Shown here piece by piece: positions 50,916 to 60,744 of a stretch of 64,000 nt of DNA. The first letter of the stretch is position 1; each line of letters begins with the position of its first letter. The stretch is taken from contig NZ_BNBB01000011.1 of NCBI RefSeq assembly GCF_014654615.1, positions 62,001 through 126,000 of the forward strand. Direction: 5' to 3'. The position numbers and the translations under genes were made by a program. The notes below the pieces were generated by a model. It saw only the letters and a list, made by a program, of their open reading frames with translations, did no database searches and was not told where the DNA came from. Origin of the DNA: Streptosporangium violaceochromogenes (GTDB lineage: Bacteria > Actinomycetota > Actinomycetes > Streptosporangiales > Streptosporangiaceae).

Positions 50916-52073
50916 GTGACGCGGTCGTGGGCAGAGCTCCCAAAAGGGCGCGTCGTGCGTCTTAATGGGGTAAATGCCGACGTCGTTGCGCTCTCGATAG
51001 ACCCCCTCCCCGATGACGCGCCCGCGATCGTCACCTACTTCGCGGACAGCGTACGGACCTCGACGGAAATGGTGACCTCCGTATTGCGGGAACTCGAAAA
51101 GGCGGCGATCGGGCTGTTTCCCGCCTGGCTGCCGGGAGCCGAGGGCATCGGCGCCCCCGTGAACACGGCGGAGGGCACGCCAGGGCACGCGGCGGGGGGC
51201 ATGGGGCACGCGGGGGAACGCGCGGTGGGAGGCGCGGCCGTGAGCGCCGTGCGGGCGCTCGCCCTGCGGCTGGCCTCCGTGACCGACCACTTCGGCCCCT
51301 TCCTCGCCGACCTGGCGGAACGATCCCTGCGCGGCGCCGGACGGCCCTCGGTGAGAAGCACACGCCGATCCGCCGGGTTCGCGCCGGAGGTCCGCGCCGC
51401 GGGTCTCGCCCGCGTGCTCGCCGCCGGCTTCGGCCGCTCCCACGCCTCGATCCTGGTGCGCGTGCCGGCGGGACTGTCCCCCCTCGCCGAGGAGGTCCTG
51501 GTCACGGGGTGCGAGTGGCTCGCCCACCGGGGCGATCTCGGGGTCTGGCTCACCGGCGCCCCCCTGGCCACCGTCGACCGCCTCACCTCGGCGACCGTAC
51601 GGCTGCCCGCCGAGGTGGCGGCCCTCGCCCGTACCGGCCTGCCCGGCCCTCCGCCCGGTGCCCGCGCACCGCGCACCGTCACCTACCCGGCGGTCTCCGG
51701 GATGCCGCACCCGGCCAGCGGCGCGGAACGGGCTCTGGAGGCGGCCCTCGCCCCGTGCGACTGGGCGGCGGGCCGCGCGTGGAACCAGACCCACCGGCCG
51801 CACCCGCTGGCCTCCCCCATCCGGGTGGACCTGCTGTGGCGGAGGGAGCGGTGCGTCGTCGAGGTGGACGGCCCCGAGCACCGCGCCCCGCTCATGTTCG
51901 CCGCGGACCGGCAGCGAGACGTACGGCTGCACCTGGACGGTTACACCGTGCTGCGCTTCACCAACGCCCAGGTCATGACCGACACCGAAACCGTGCTCCA
52001 CCAGATAGGGCGGTTCCTGCGGGGCCGCCGTCTTGGAACGTTGGAAGGACAGACATGCCCGACAGAGCGCTGA
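50916..52073 (+). CDS. DUF559/Vsr-like PD-(D/E)XK nuclease-domain protein
   Basis: 385 residues. The C-terminal 100 residues match the DUF559 endonuclease-like family: SPIRVDLLWRRERCVVEVDG supplies D...ExD catalytic residues of a PD-(D/E)XK fold, followed by EHRAP, DRQRDVRLHLDGYTVLRFT and TVLHQIGRFL. The upstream 280 residues are of no family I know; they contain hydrophobic alternating segments (HASILVRVPAGLSPLAEEV, VWLTGAPLATVDRL) that look like a degenerate alpha/beta domain. GTG 50916 has GAGGAAG five bases upstream. The stop overlaps the next start by 19 bases, so the three following proteins are co-produced. Probable DNA cleavage or nicking activity, unproven. Confidence 0.75.
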   Translation: MTRSWAELPKGRVVRLNGVNADVVALSIDPLPDDAPAIVTYFADSVRTSTEMVTSVLRELEKAAIGLFPAWLPGAEGIGAPVNTAEGTPGHAAGGMGHAGERAVGGAAVSAVRALALRLASVTDHFGPFLADLAERSLRGAGRPSVRSTRRSAGFAPEVRAAGLARVLAAGFGRSHASILVRVPAGLSPLAEEVLVTGCEWLAHRGDLGVWLTGAPLATVDRLTSATVRLPAEVAALARTGLPGPPPGARAPRTVTYPAVSGMPHPASGAERALEAALAPCDWAAGRAWNQTHRPHPLASPIRVDLLWRRERCVVEVDGPEHRAPLMFAADRQRDVRLHLDGYTVLRFTNAQVMTDTETVLHQIGRFLRGRRLGTLEGQTCPTER

Positions 52074-52804
52074 AGTTTTCCGAGCTCTCCGTTCTCGTGG
52101 TGCTGATGGTGGAGGCACGGGAGGTCTCCAACCCCGAGCTCAAGGAGCGGCACGGCGGGATGTCCCTCGATGGGAAGACACGCATTCGCCTGAACGACCT
52201 GAAGCTGGTCGAGAGCCACAAACGAGGACGTTCGTACGCGCACACCCTGACCGACGCGGGGTGGGCGCGCGTGGCCGAGGAGTTCCGCGCGGGGGCGATC
52301 CCCGCCCCACGGGGTACGGCGGGGGCCATGGCCCGCGCCCTGGCGACGGGGATCCACGCGTTCCTGGAGCGGACCGACCACCTGCTCGCCGAGGTCTTCC
52401 AGCCGCGCGACGAGACCGACCCGGCCCCGGAGACCCCCGCACAGGCCGCTCCGGAGGCCGCTCCGGAGACACGGCCTCGGGAAGAGCCGTCGGCGGGGCC
52501 GGACCCACGGGAGCACCCCGGGACGGAAGAACCGCGGGCGGCGGACGTCGAGGCGCGCATCCGTACCGCCTACACCGAGCTGGCCCCCGAGGCAGGCGCC
52601 TGGGTGAGCCTGACCAGGCTCCGCCCTCTCCTGGGCGACGTGGCACGGGCCCAGGTCGACGACGTGCTCACCCTGATGAACCGCATGCCCGACGTGAACA
52701 TCGTCCCCGAGTCGAACCGTAAGGCCCTCTCCCCGCAGGATCGAAACGCCGCGGTGACCATCGGCGACCAGGAGAAGCACCTCCTTTCGATCGGAGCCCG
52801 GTGA
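52055..52804 (+). CDS. Winged-helix domain protein, middle gene of the nuclease/ATPase operon
   Basis: 249-residue soluble protein. The first 75 residues resemble a winged helix of MarR/PadR character (LKFSELSVLVVLMVEAREVSN, then RIRLNDLKLVESHKRG and YAHTLTDAGWARVAEE). A Pro/Glu/Ala-rich linker (about 112-165) leads to a second small helical domain (ADVEARIRTAYTELA, WVSLTRLRPLLGDV) that may be another winged helix. It could be a DNA-binding adaptor for the nuclease and ATPase rather than a repressor. ATG 52055 has GGAAGG about seven bases upstream. Its start overlaps the nuclease gene by 19 bases, and its stop overlaps the ATPase start by four (GTGA). No named family was recognised for the whole protein. 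Confidence 0.75.
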   Translation: MPDRALKFSELSVLVVLMVEAREVSNPELKERHGGMSLDGKTRIRLNDLKLVESHKRGRSYAHTLTDAGWARVAEEFRAGAIPAPRGTAGAMARALATGIHAFLERTDHLLAEVFQPRDETDPAPETPAQAAPEAAPETRPREEPSAGPDPREHPGTEEPRAADVEARIRTAYTELAPEAGAWVSLTRLRPLLGDVARAQVDDVLTLMNRMPDVNIVPESNRKALSPQDRNAAVTIGDQEKHLLSIGAR

Positions 52805-55800
52805 CGGCCCCCGAGCGGAGCGCCCTGGCCGCGCTCCGGTTCAACTACGCGCAGGTCCCCGACGACGTGTGGCGTCCCTCGCCGTTCCATGTGGAGAGCC
52901 TGCACCACAGCAGCGTGCGCGTGCTCCTCGCCGGACTGACCGAGGCCGGGGACAGCCCCGACGCCAGCCCGATCGGTGTCGTGGTCCAGGGGCAGCGGGG
53001 CACGGGCAAGACGCACCTGCTGGGCTGGGCGCGTGAGAAGGTCCAGCGGGAGGGCGGATACTTCTTCCTGGTGAGCCTGCTGGACGCCAAAGGGTTCTGG
53101 TCCAGCGTGGTCATCTCCATGCTCGACAGCCTGTCCCGCGAGGGAAACGACGGAAAGAGCCAGCTTTCGACGTTCCTGGAGCGTCTGTCGGCGATGGTCG
53201 ACGTGCCCCGGATGGTACGGCGGGCGGTGATCGGGACGTCAGCCCTCTCCAAGGCGGCGCTCGACGACTTCGTCGACGCGCTGCGCCGGTTCAGCAAACC
53301 CGTCGGCCGAGATTGCCAGGACACCGTCAGAGCCCTCGTGCTGCTCGCCTCCGACGACCTGAGGGCGCAGGACGTCGGCGACTCCTTTCTGTCATCCGCT
53401 CCCGAGGAGGAGCCGGGCCAGCGCGCTCTGTGGGGAATAAGGCAGGTCCAGCGGACACCCCAGGAGATCGTCAGAGACCTGTCCCGCCTTCTGGCCCTCA
53501 CCGGGCCGTCCGTCATCGCGGTCGATCAGATCGACATGCTCATCGCCCAATCCTCGATCTCCACCGCCGGCGACGCCGTTCCGGAATGGCATGAGATGCT
53601 CATGATCGAGCAGGTCGCGGGCGGCCTGATGGGACTGCGAGAGATCACCCGCCGGACGCTGACGGTCGTCTCCTGCATCCCGGCGACCTGGGTCCTCATC
53701 GAGAAGTTCGCGACCGACACCGTTCGCGACCGGTTCCGGCAGGCGGTCCAGCTCAAGACGATCCCCGACGCCGAGACCGGCCGCGCGCTGGTTGAGAGGC
53801 GGTTCCAGACCCGGTTCCGTGAGATCGGCTTCGAGCCGCCCTACCCGACGTGGCCGGTGAGGCCGGCCGCGTTCGAGCGGGCCCCCGACTTCACCCCGAG
53901 GCAACTACTGATCAAGATCGACGACCACGTTCAGGCGTGCCTGGCCGACGGCGAGGTCAGGGAGCTGGAGAACCTCGGCCGAACCGCGACCGCCCGGCCG
54001 GCTCCCACCGCCACGGCGGAGCCGGAGGTGCCCGCGGAGGATCTCGCCGCCCTCGACGCGCGCTTCGCGGAGCTGAGGGAGGCGGCGGAGGTGGCGGCGG
54101 CCCTCGCCCCCGCCACCGAGGACGCGGCGATGCCGGCGCTGCTGTCCGCCGGGCTCGCCGCCTGGATCATCGAGCAGGGCGAGGCCGGACGGGTGTTCAG
54201 CCAGGATCCCCCGCCGAGCGCGAAGCCTCCCCTGCACGCGCGCCTGCGGCGCAGCCTGGACGAGGACACCGAGGACGAGATGCACTGGGGCTTTCGCGCC
54301 ATCGCCTCGGACCACCCCGTCGCGGCGCTGACCCGCCTGCGCCACGCCTCGGTGGCCGCCGGCCTGAGCGCCGAGGTCCCCAAGCGGCGGCTCTTCGTGC
54401 TGCGGGGGGCGGAGTGGTCGAAGGGGCCGCGCACCCGCGAGGCCGTCACGGCGTTCGAGGAGGCGGGCGGCAGGGTCCTCGCCGTGAGCGCCGAAGACCT
54501 CAAGGTCCTGTCCGCTCTGCGGAGCCTGCTCGACGAGCGTCCCCCGCGTCTGCGGGCGTGGCTGGTCGCGCGGAGACCGACCGGCGACGTCAAGCTGCTG
54601 GCCGAGACGCTGGGCGACGTGTGGACCGCTCCCGGCGGGTCCGCCGAACGGCCGGAAGCGGACCATGCGGCCCCCGCGGCCCCCGCGGACTCCACGGACT
54701 CCACGGACTCCACGGACTCCACGGACTCCACGGACTCCACGGACAATGTAGATATCACGGACAACACGGACGGCGAGCGGCCCGCGGAGACCGTTCCCGC
54801 CGGGGAGACCGGCGGGGAGGAGCCGGCGGAGCAGGCCGTACCGGCACCGCCCTCACCGCCCGCGGCGCCCGTGACCCCGCGGGTGGGGCAGGCGACCGGG
54901 GCGGGGCGTGGGCCGTCCGTCTCGCTCGGCAGGGCGCTCACCGGCGGCGAATCCGTCGACGTCGAGCTGGAGTCGCTCAGGAAGCACGTCGCGATCTTCG
55001 CCGGGTCCGGGTCCGGGAAGACGGTGCTCATCCGGGGACTGGTCGAAAGGTGCGCGCTTTCGGGGGTCTCGGCCATCGTGCTCGACCCCAACAACGACCT
55101 GGCGCGCCTGGGCGACCCGTGGCCCGCGGCACCGGCGTCCTGGGGCCCCGGTGACGCGGCGCGCGCCGAGGAGTATCTGGCCGGCACCGACGTGGTGATC
55201 TGGACTCCGCAGCGCGGCATGGGACGCCCGCTCAGCTTCCGGCCCCTGCCTGACTTCGCGAGCGTCGCCGACGACCCCGACGAGTTCGAGGAGGCGGTGG
55301 AGGTCGCGGTCGCGTCCATCGCGCCCCGGGCGAAGCTCGACGCCAAGACCCGGAAGGCGCATCTGGGTCAGGCGGTGCTCCGGGAGGCGCTCAGGCACTA
55401 CGGCAGGCGGGGGGCGACCAGTCTCCGGGGGCTCATCGACCTGCTCGCGGCCCTGCCCGAGGGGGTGAGCGAGCTCACCGACGCGGAGAAGATCGCGGCG
55501 GAGATGGCGCAGACCCTGACCGCCGCCATGGTCAACGACCTGATGTTCGGCGGCGACGGCACCCCGCTGGACCCCGGCATCCTGCTGACCCCTCCCGAGG
55601 GCAAGAGGGCCCGCGTCTCGGTGATCAGCCTCACCGGCCTGCCGTCGGACAGCCGGCGGCAGAGTTTCGTCAACCAGCTGCAGATGGCGCTGTTCGCCTG
55701 GATCAAGCGGAACCCGGCCGGTGACCGGCCGCTGGGCGGGCTGTTCGTGATGGACGAGGCCCAGACGTTCGCCCCCTCCGGGGCGATGACCGCCTGCACC

Positions 55801-56238
55801 CAGAGCACCCTGGCGCTGGCGTCGCAGGCCCGCAAGTACGGGCTCGGCCTCGTGTTCGCCACCCAGGCCCCCAGGGGGCTGCACAACCGGATCCCGGGGA
55901 ACGCCACCACCCAGTTCTTCGGCCTGCTGAACAGCCCGGCCCATATCTCCGCGGCGCAGGAGATGGCCAGGGCCAAGGGCGGTGACGTCGCCGACATCGG
56001 CCGGTTGACGCCGGGGCGCTTCTACGCGGCCGTCGAGGGGCGGCCGTTCGTCAAGGTGGACGTCCCCCTGTGCCTGAGCCACCACCCCAGGGACCCGCTC
56101 ACCACCGAGGAGGTGGTGGAGAGGGCGAGGAGGTCGTTCCGGCCCGAGCGGACCGGGCCCTCCGAACAGGGCGGAGGGCCCGGCCACGCCGAGGGGGACG
56201 GGCAGGCGGAGGGGGAGGAGGACGATCCCGCCCGGTAG
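52801..56238 (+). CDS. Double ATPase: N-terminal AAA module plus C-terminal HerA/FtsK-like translocase
   Basis: 1145-residue protein with two NTPase modules. N-terminal AAA/STAND-like module: Walker A GQRGTGKT (64-71), Walker B SVIAVDQIDML near 240, and a following lid-like region (RDRFRQAVQLKTIPD). A middle domain of unknown type is followed by six DST repeats at about 630-647. The C-terminal module (about 700-1110) is HerA/VirB4/FtsK-like: AGSGSGKT with Lys740, IVLDPNNDLARLG, Walker B LFVMDEAQTFAP (Glu986) and FATQAPRGLHNRIPGN. HerA ATPases form hexameric DNA pumps. GTG 52801 overlaps the previous stop. With the nuclease and winged-helix genes it suggests a DNA-sensing or -degrading complex; the physiological role is unknown. 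Confidence 0.82.
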   Translation: MTAPERSALAALRFNYAQVPDDVWRPSPFHVESLHHSSVRVLLAGLTEAGDSPDASPIGVVVQGQRGTGKTHLLGWAREKVQREGGYFFLVSLLDAKGFWSSVVISMLDSLSREGNDGKSQLSTFLERLSAMVDVPRMVRRAVIGTSALSKAALDDFVDALRRFSKPVGRDCQDTVRALVLLASDDLRAQDVGDSFLSSAPEEEPGQRALWGIRQVQRTPQEIVRDLSRLLALTGPSVIAVDQIDMLIAQSSISTAGDAVPEWHEMLMIEQVAGGLMGLREITRRTLTVVSCIPATWVLIEKFATDTVRDRFRQAVQLKTIPDAETGRALVERRFQTRFREIGFEPPYPTWPVRPAAFERAPDFTPRQLLIKIDDHVQACLADGEVRELENLGRTATARPAPTATAEPEVPAEDLAALDARFAELREAAEVAAALAPATEDAAMPALLSAGLAAWIIEQGEAGRVFSQDPPPSAKPPLHARLRRSLDEDTEDEMHWGFRAIASDHPVAALTRLRHASVAAGLSAEVPKRRLFVLRGAEWSKGPRTREAVTAFEEAGGRVLAVSAEDLKVLSALRSLLDERPPRLRAWLVARRPTGDVKLLAETLGDVWTAPGGSAERPEADHAAPAAPADSTDSTDSTDSTDSTDSTDNVDITDNTDGERPAETVPAGETGGEEPAEQAVPAPPSPPAAPVTPRVGQATGAGRGPSVSLGRALTGGESVDVELESLRKHVAIFAGSGSGKTVLIRGLVERCALSGVSAIVLDPNNDLARLGDPWPAAPASWGPGDAARAEEYLAGTDVVIWTPQRGMGRPLSFRPLPDFASVADDPDEFEEAVEVAVASIAPRAKLDAKTRKAHLGQAVLREALRHYGRRGATSLRGLIDLLAALPEGVSELTDAEKIAAEMAQTLTAAMVNDLMFGGDGTPLDPGILLTPPEGKRARVSVISLTGLPSDSRRQSFVNQLQMALFAWIKRNPAGDRPLGGLFVMDEAQTFAPSGAMTACTQSTLALASQARKYGLGLVFATQAPRGLHNRIPGNATTQFFGLLNSPAHISAAQEMARAKGGDVADIGRLTPGRFYAAVEGRPFVKVDVPLCLSHHPRDPLTTEEVVERARRSFRPERTGPSEQGGGPGHAEGDGQAEGEEDDPAR
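54688..54741 (+). repeat. Six tandem copies of a 9-bp unit encoding Asp-Ser-Thr
   Basis: GACTCCACG is repeated six times without a mismatch inside the double-ATPase gene, followed by degenerate copies (encoding DNVDITDNTD). It gives a flexible acidic linker between the middle and HerA-like domains. Identical codon use in all copies indicates recent slippage, so copy number may vary among strains. Confidence 0.92.
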
Positions 56239-56260
56239 ACCCCGGCGGAACGGCGGGGGT

Positions 56261-58444
56261 TTACGGCTTGCTCAGCCCCAGCGTGTAGGAGCCCGAGCCG
56301 CTGTAGGAGCGCACGCGGTACCGGTAGGTCCCGGCGGTGCCGGCGTAGGTGATCGTCTCCTGCGCGGCCGAGCCGGTCGATCTGGCCACCGTCGTCCACA
56401 GCGTGCCGTGCCGCTTCTGCAGGTACAGGTCGAAGTCGGCGTCGGCCGGGCCGCTCAGGCAGGCCCGGTGGAGGCCCGCGCGCGCCGACCGGTACCCTCC
56501 GGCGCCGGGCTGGTGGCCTTCGCCGCCGCGCGGCAGGGTCGCGGTGTGGTACGACCCGTAACCGGGGCAGAGGTCCGGCCCGGAGGTCGGGGTGGGCGTG
56601 GGCGTCGGACTCCCGGTCGGCGTCGGGCTCCCGGTGGGCGTGGGCGTCGGGGTGGGCGTGGGGCTGGGGGTCGGAAGGGGCGTCTGACCGGGGACGCTGG
56701 GCATGCCGGACAGCGGTACCGTGAGCGTGCTCAGCGCGGGGGCGAGCGTGATCCGGGTGCCGCCCAGCGGGCGCAGGGTGTAGTCGTGGTCGGTCGAGAT
56801 GACGACCAGCCCGATACGGTGGCCCGCCGCGAAGACGTGCTCCTTGGGTTGCAGGGTGAGGCGCAGGGCGTACTCCTGCCCCTGGACGACCTTCTCACCG
56901 GTGGAGACGCCGTTGCGGTTCTGCGGGTCCAGCCAGCCCCTGGTGACGACGACGGGCGCGGTGGTGTCGCCGACGGGGCCGTAGTCGACCAGCAGCGCGG
57001 TGAGGTTGGCGTCCCCCCGGTTCTCCACCGCCGCCCGCAGCTCCACCCTCGGGATGCCGGACAGCCGTGCCTCGGCGGTCAGCGGAGCCGACCGGTAGAC
57101 GAGCCGGTTGGGGTCGGCGCCGTCCGGGCCGGCGGCCAGCGTCTCCGCCCGGAGGGTGCGCCCCTCGTCCACGAAGGACTGCCGGACCTCGCCCGCGGGG
57201 ACGGTCCGGGAGAGTTCGCCGGGGTCGGTGGCCGAGGTGGCGCCGAGACGGAACACGATCTGCTTGGCCGCGGGGTCCGGCCAGTCGGGGTACTGCCTCC
57301 AGGTGCCGTCGGCGTCCTGCACGTCGGCCTTGGGCTCGTTGAGGATGCCGTTGTCCACCCCCTTGAGGAAGTGGTCGAACCACCGGCCGACCGTCGCCTG
57401 GTAGTCGGCGCGCGACGCCGTGCCGTGACCGCCCGCGTGCAGCCAGATCTTGCGCGGCACGTTGCCGCGCCGCAGTGCCTCCCACCACTGGGCGTACTGC
57501 CGTCCCTTGACGTTCCAGTCGGAGTGGCCGTGGATGACGAAGACGCCCGCGGTGACCTTGCTCGCCTGCCGGACGTAGTCACGGTCCTGCCAGAACGCGG
57601 TCTTGTCCCCGGTGACGCGGTCCTGGGCGGCGTCCAGCGCGGTGATCGCGGCGTCGCAGCCGGTGCGGGAGGCCAGGCTGCGGGCCAGGACGTCGGTGTC
57701 CTCACCCTGGAATCCGCCGGGCGCGACCACCAGGCCGTCGGCCCGGTAGTAGTCGTACCAGCTGGAGATGGCCGAGATCGGCACGATGGCCTTCAGTCCC
57801 GGGACGCCGGTCGCCGCCGCCATGTTGGCCAGCGTGCCGTCGTAGGAGATGCCGATCATGCCGACGTTGCCTGTGCTCCACGTCGCGCTCACCGCCCGGC
57901 CGGAGGAGTCGTATCCCCGGGCGCGCCCGCCGAGCCAGTCGACGACGGCCGTGGCGCCCGCCGCCTCGTTCAGGTCACCGCCGGTGGGGCAGCCCTCGGA
58001 GGCTCCGGTGCCGATGCTGTGGCCGAGGACGACGGCGTACCCCTGGGGCACGAAGTAGTCGTCGTACCAGCCGGGGAGGGCGGGCTTGGGCCGGTTGACC
58101 GCCCGATCGGGGGCCTCCTCGCTCCGCAGCGCCGGCCCGTCGAACAGGCGCTCCTGGGGCAGGGCGTCGACGTCGACGCCGTGGTTGGAGGCGGCGTGCA
58201 GCCCCCCTCGGTAGGGGCTCAGCTCGAAGATCACCGGCACCGGGCCACCACCGGGCGGGCGGGCGATGTCGATGGCGACCCGGTCGGGCTTGCCGTCGCG
58301 GTCGGTGTCCACCGTGGTCTCGACGTACACCCGCTCCTCGATCGGGGCGGCGGTGATCTCGGCACCGGCCGCCGGCGAGGTGAGGGGGGGAACGCCGGCC
58401 GCGACCATGGTCAGCACGACGACGGCTCGGGATATACCTCGCAT
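56261..58444 (-). CDS. Secreted CocE/PepX-type X-Pro dipeptidyl-peptidase-like hydrolase with C-terminal PPC domain
   Basis: 727-residue secreted serine hydrolase. The signal peptide spans about residues 1-28 (hydrophobic AVVVLTMVAAGVP, AGA near the cleavage site). The alpha/beta-hydrolase domain has the nucleophile Ser200 in MIGISYDG and a preceding VLGHSIGTGASEG; acid and histidine lie in later HSDWN and AGGHGT. A C-terminal jelly-roll (about 390-600) is typical of the X-Pro dipeptidyl-peptidase/CocE family. A Pro-Thr repeat linker encoded at about 56595-56690 leads to a bacterial pre-peptidase C-terminal (PPC) domain. ATG 58444 has AGGGA six bases upstream. Likely releases X-Pro dipeptides or cleaves esters outside the cell; it could supply peptides to the Opp importer encoded next, which is inference. 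Confidence 0.9.
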   Translation of the reverse strand: MRGISRAVVVLTMVAAGVPPLTSPAAGAEITAAPIEERVYVETTVDTDRDGKPDRVAIDIARPPGGGPVPVIFELSPYRGGLHAASNHGVDVDALPQERLFDGPALRSEEAPDRAVNRPKPALPGWYDDYFVPQGYAVVLGHSIGTGASEGCPTGGDLNEAAGATAVVDWLGGRARGYDSSGRAVSATWSTGNVGMIGISYDGTLANMAAATGVPGLKAIVPISAISSWYDYYRADGLVVAPGGFQGEDTDVLARSLASRTGCDAAITALDAAQDRVTGDKTAFWQDRDYVRQASKVTAGVFVIHGHSDWNVKGRQYAQWWEALRRGNVPRKIWLHAGGHGTASRADYQATVGRWFDHFLKGVDNGILNEPKADVQDADGTWRQYPDWPDPAAKQIVFRLGATSATDPGELSRTVPAGEVRQSFVDEGRTLRAETLAAGPDGADPNRLVYRSAPLTAEARLSGIPRVELRAAVENRGDANLTALLVDYGPVGDTTAPVVVTRGWLDPQNRNGVSTGEKVVQGQEYALRLTLQPKEHVFAAGHRIGLVVISTDHDYTLRPLGGTRITLAPALSTLTVPLSGMPSVPGQTPLPTPSPTPTPTPTPTGSPTPTGSPTPTPTPTSGPDLCPGYGSYHTATLPRGGEGHQPGAGGYRSARAGLHRACLSGPADADFDLYLQKRHGTLWTTVARSTGSAAQETITYAGTAGTYRYRVRSYSGSGSYTLGLSKP

Positions 58445-58657
58445 GTCAGTCCCTATGGGGTCGGAGGGGAGACCCCCTGTCGGTGACGTACACGCCCCCG
58501 ATCGCGAACGGCCGGCGATCGGCGGAAGGACGTCAGGGGCGCGTCCCGGCCGCCACCTCCACGGCCGGGGAAGGGAAAACCCCGTCCCGGGACGGGGCAG
58601 GCCGTCGCGGAACGGGGTTGATCCTGGGCGAGGGGGAGGCGGACCCCACACGAGACG

Positions 58658-58691
58658 GACCGGCGCCACGACGGTGGTCGTGGCGCCGGTC
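58658..58691 (-). terminator. Strong hairpin terminator of the oligopeptide transport operon
   Basis: GACCGGCGCCACGAC pairs perfectly with GTCGTGGCGCCGGTC around a four-base loop (GGTG): 15 base pairs, mostly G-C. It lies 33 bases beyond the stop of the last importer gene. The U-tract is poor, as usual for actinobacterial I-shaped terminators. It separates this operon from the peptidase gene ahead. Confidence 0.8.
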
Positions 58692-58723
58692 ACGCGGTGT
58701 TCGGGACGGCTCTCCCCCGATGC

Positions 58724-59688
58724 TCACTCCTCGGGGAAGTGGCAGGCCACCTGACGGCCGCGCACGACCGTCGGCACCGGCACCTCGACGCGGCACCGGC
58801 CCTGCGCCTTGTGGCAGCGCGGGTTGAACGAGCAGCCGGGTGGGGGCGCGGCCGGGCTGGGCGGGTCGCCCAGCAGCACGATCCGCTCCCGCGTGGCCTC
58901 CACCTCGGGGTCCGGCACCGGCACCGCCGACAGCAGCGCCTTGGTGTAGGGGTGCGCGGGGTCGGAGTAGATCGCGTCACGGTGACCGACCTCGACGATC
59001 CTGCCGAGGTACATCACCGCGATCCGCTCGCACATGTGCCGCACCACCGACAGGTCGTGCGCGATGAACAGGTAGGCCAGGTTGAACTCGGCCTTCAGGT
59101 CCTCCAGCAGGTTGACGATCTGGGCCTGGATGGAGACGTCCAGCGCCGAGACCGGCTCGTCGCAGATGATCAGCTTGGGCTTGGGCGCGAGCGCGCGGGC
59201 GATGCCGATGCGCTGCGCCTGCCCGCCGGAGAACTCGTGCGGGTAGCGGTCGATGTGCTCGGGCGACAGCCCGACCAGCTTCAGCAGGTCGATCACCCCG
59301 GAGCGGTCGAGCAGCTTGCGCGGCCCGGAGATGATCTGCTGGACGGTCTGCCGGGGGTTCAGCGACGCGAACGGATCCTGGAAGATCATCTGGATCTCGC
59401 TGCGCAGCGGCAGCATCTGGCGCGGGTCGAGGTGCGTGATGTCCCGGCCGTCGAAGTGCACGGTGCCGGAGGTCGGCTCCAGCAGGCGCACGATCATGCG
59501 GCCGGTGGTGGACTTGCCGCACCCTGACTCACCGACCAGGCCGAGCGTCTCTCCGGCCCGCAGGTCGAAGCTGACGCCGTCGACGGCCTTGATGCCCTTC
59601 CCCCGCCGCCCGGGGAAGGTCATCCGCAGGTCTTTCACCGAAAGCAGCGCGTCGGTGGTGACCCGCGCCTCCCGTTCGGCTAGCAGGC

Positions 59689-59692
<4 letters not shown>
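58724..59692 (-). CDS. oppF: Oligopeptide/dipeptide ABC transporter ATPase (OppF/DppF)
   Basis: 322-residue ATPase, one of two energising the peptide importer. Walker [10 protein letters not shown], then the Q-loop in [14 protein letters not shown], the signature [16 protein letters not shown], Walker [14 protein letters not shown] and the switch His in [10 protein letters not shown]. It ends with the oligo_HPY element typical of OppD/OppF, with cysteines in [14 protein letters not shown] that could bind an iron-sulfur cluster or metal, as seen in related Dpp/Opp ATPases. GTG 59692 overlaps the upstream OppD stop by four bases (GTGA). It is the last gene of the operon, followed by the hairpin at 58658. 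Peptide or nickel specificity cannot be resolved. Confidence 0.92.

Positions 59693-60740
<1,048 letters not shown>

Positions 60741-60744
<4 letters not shown>

Noticed and set aside
50631..52118. Long minus-strand frame opposite the DUF559 nuclease gene
   Set aside because: Arg/Gly/His-rich without motifs, while the plus strand carries a clear nuclease domain and ribosome sites.
54688..54741. CRISPR-like repeat
   Set aside because: Nine-base tandem units without spacers, in frame within a gene.
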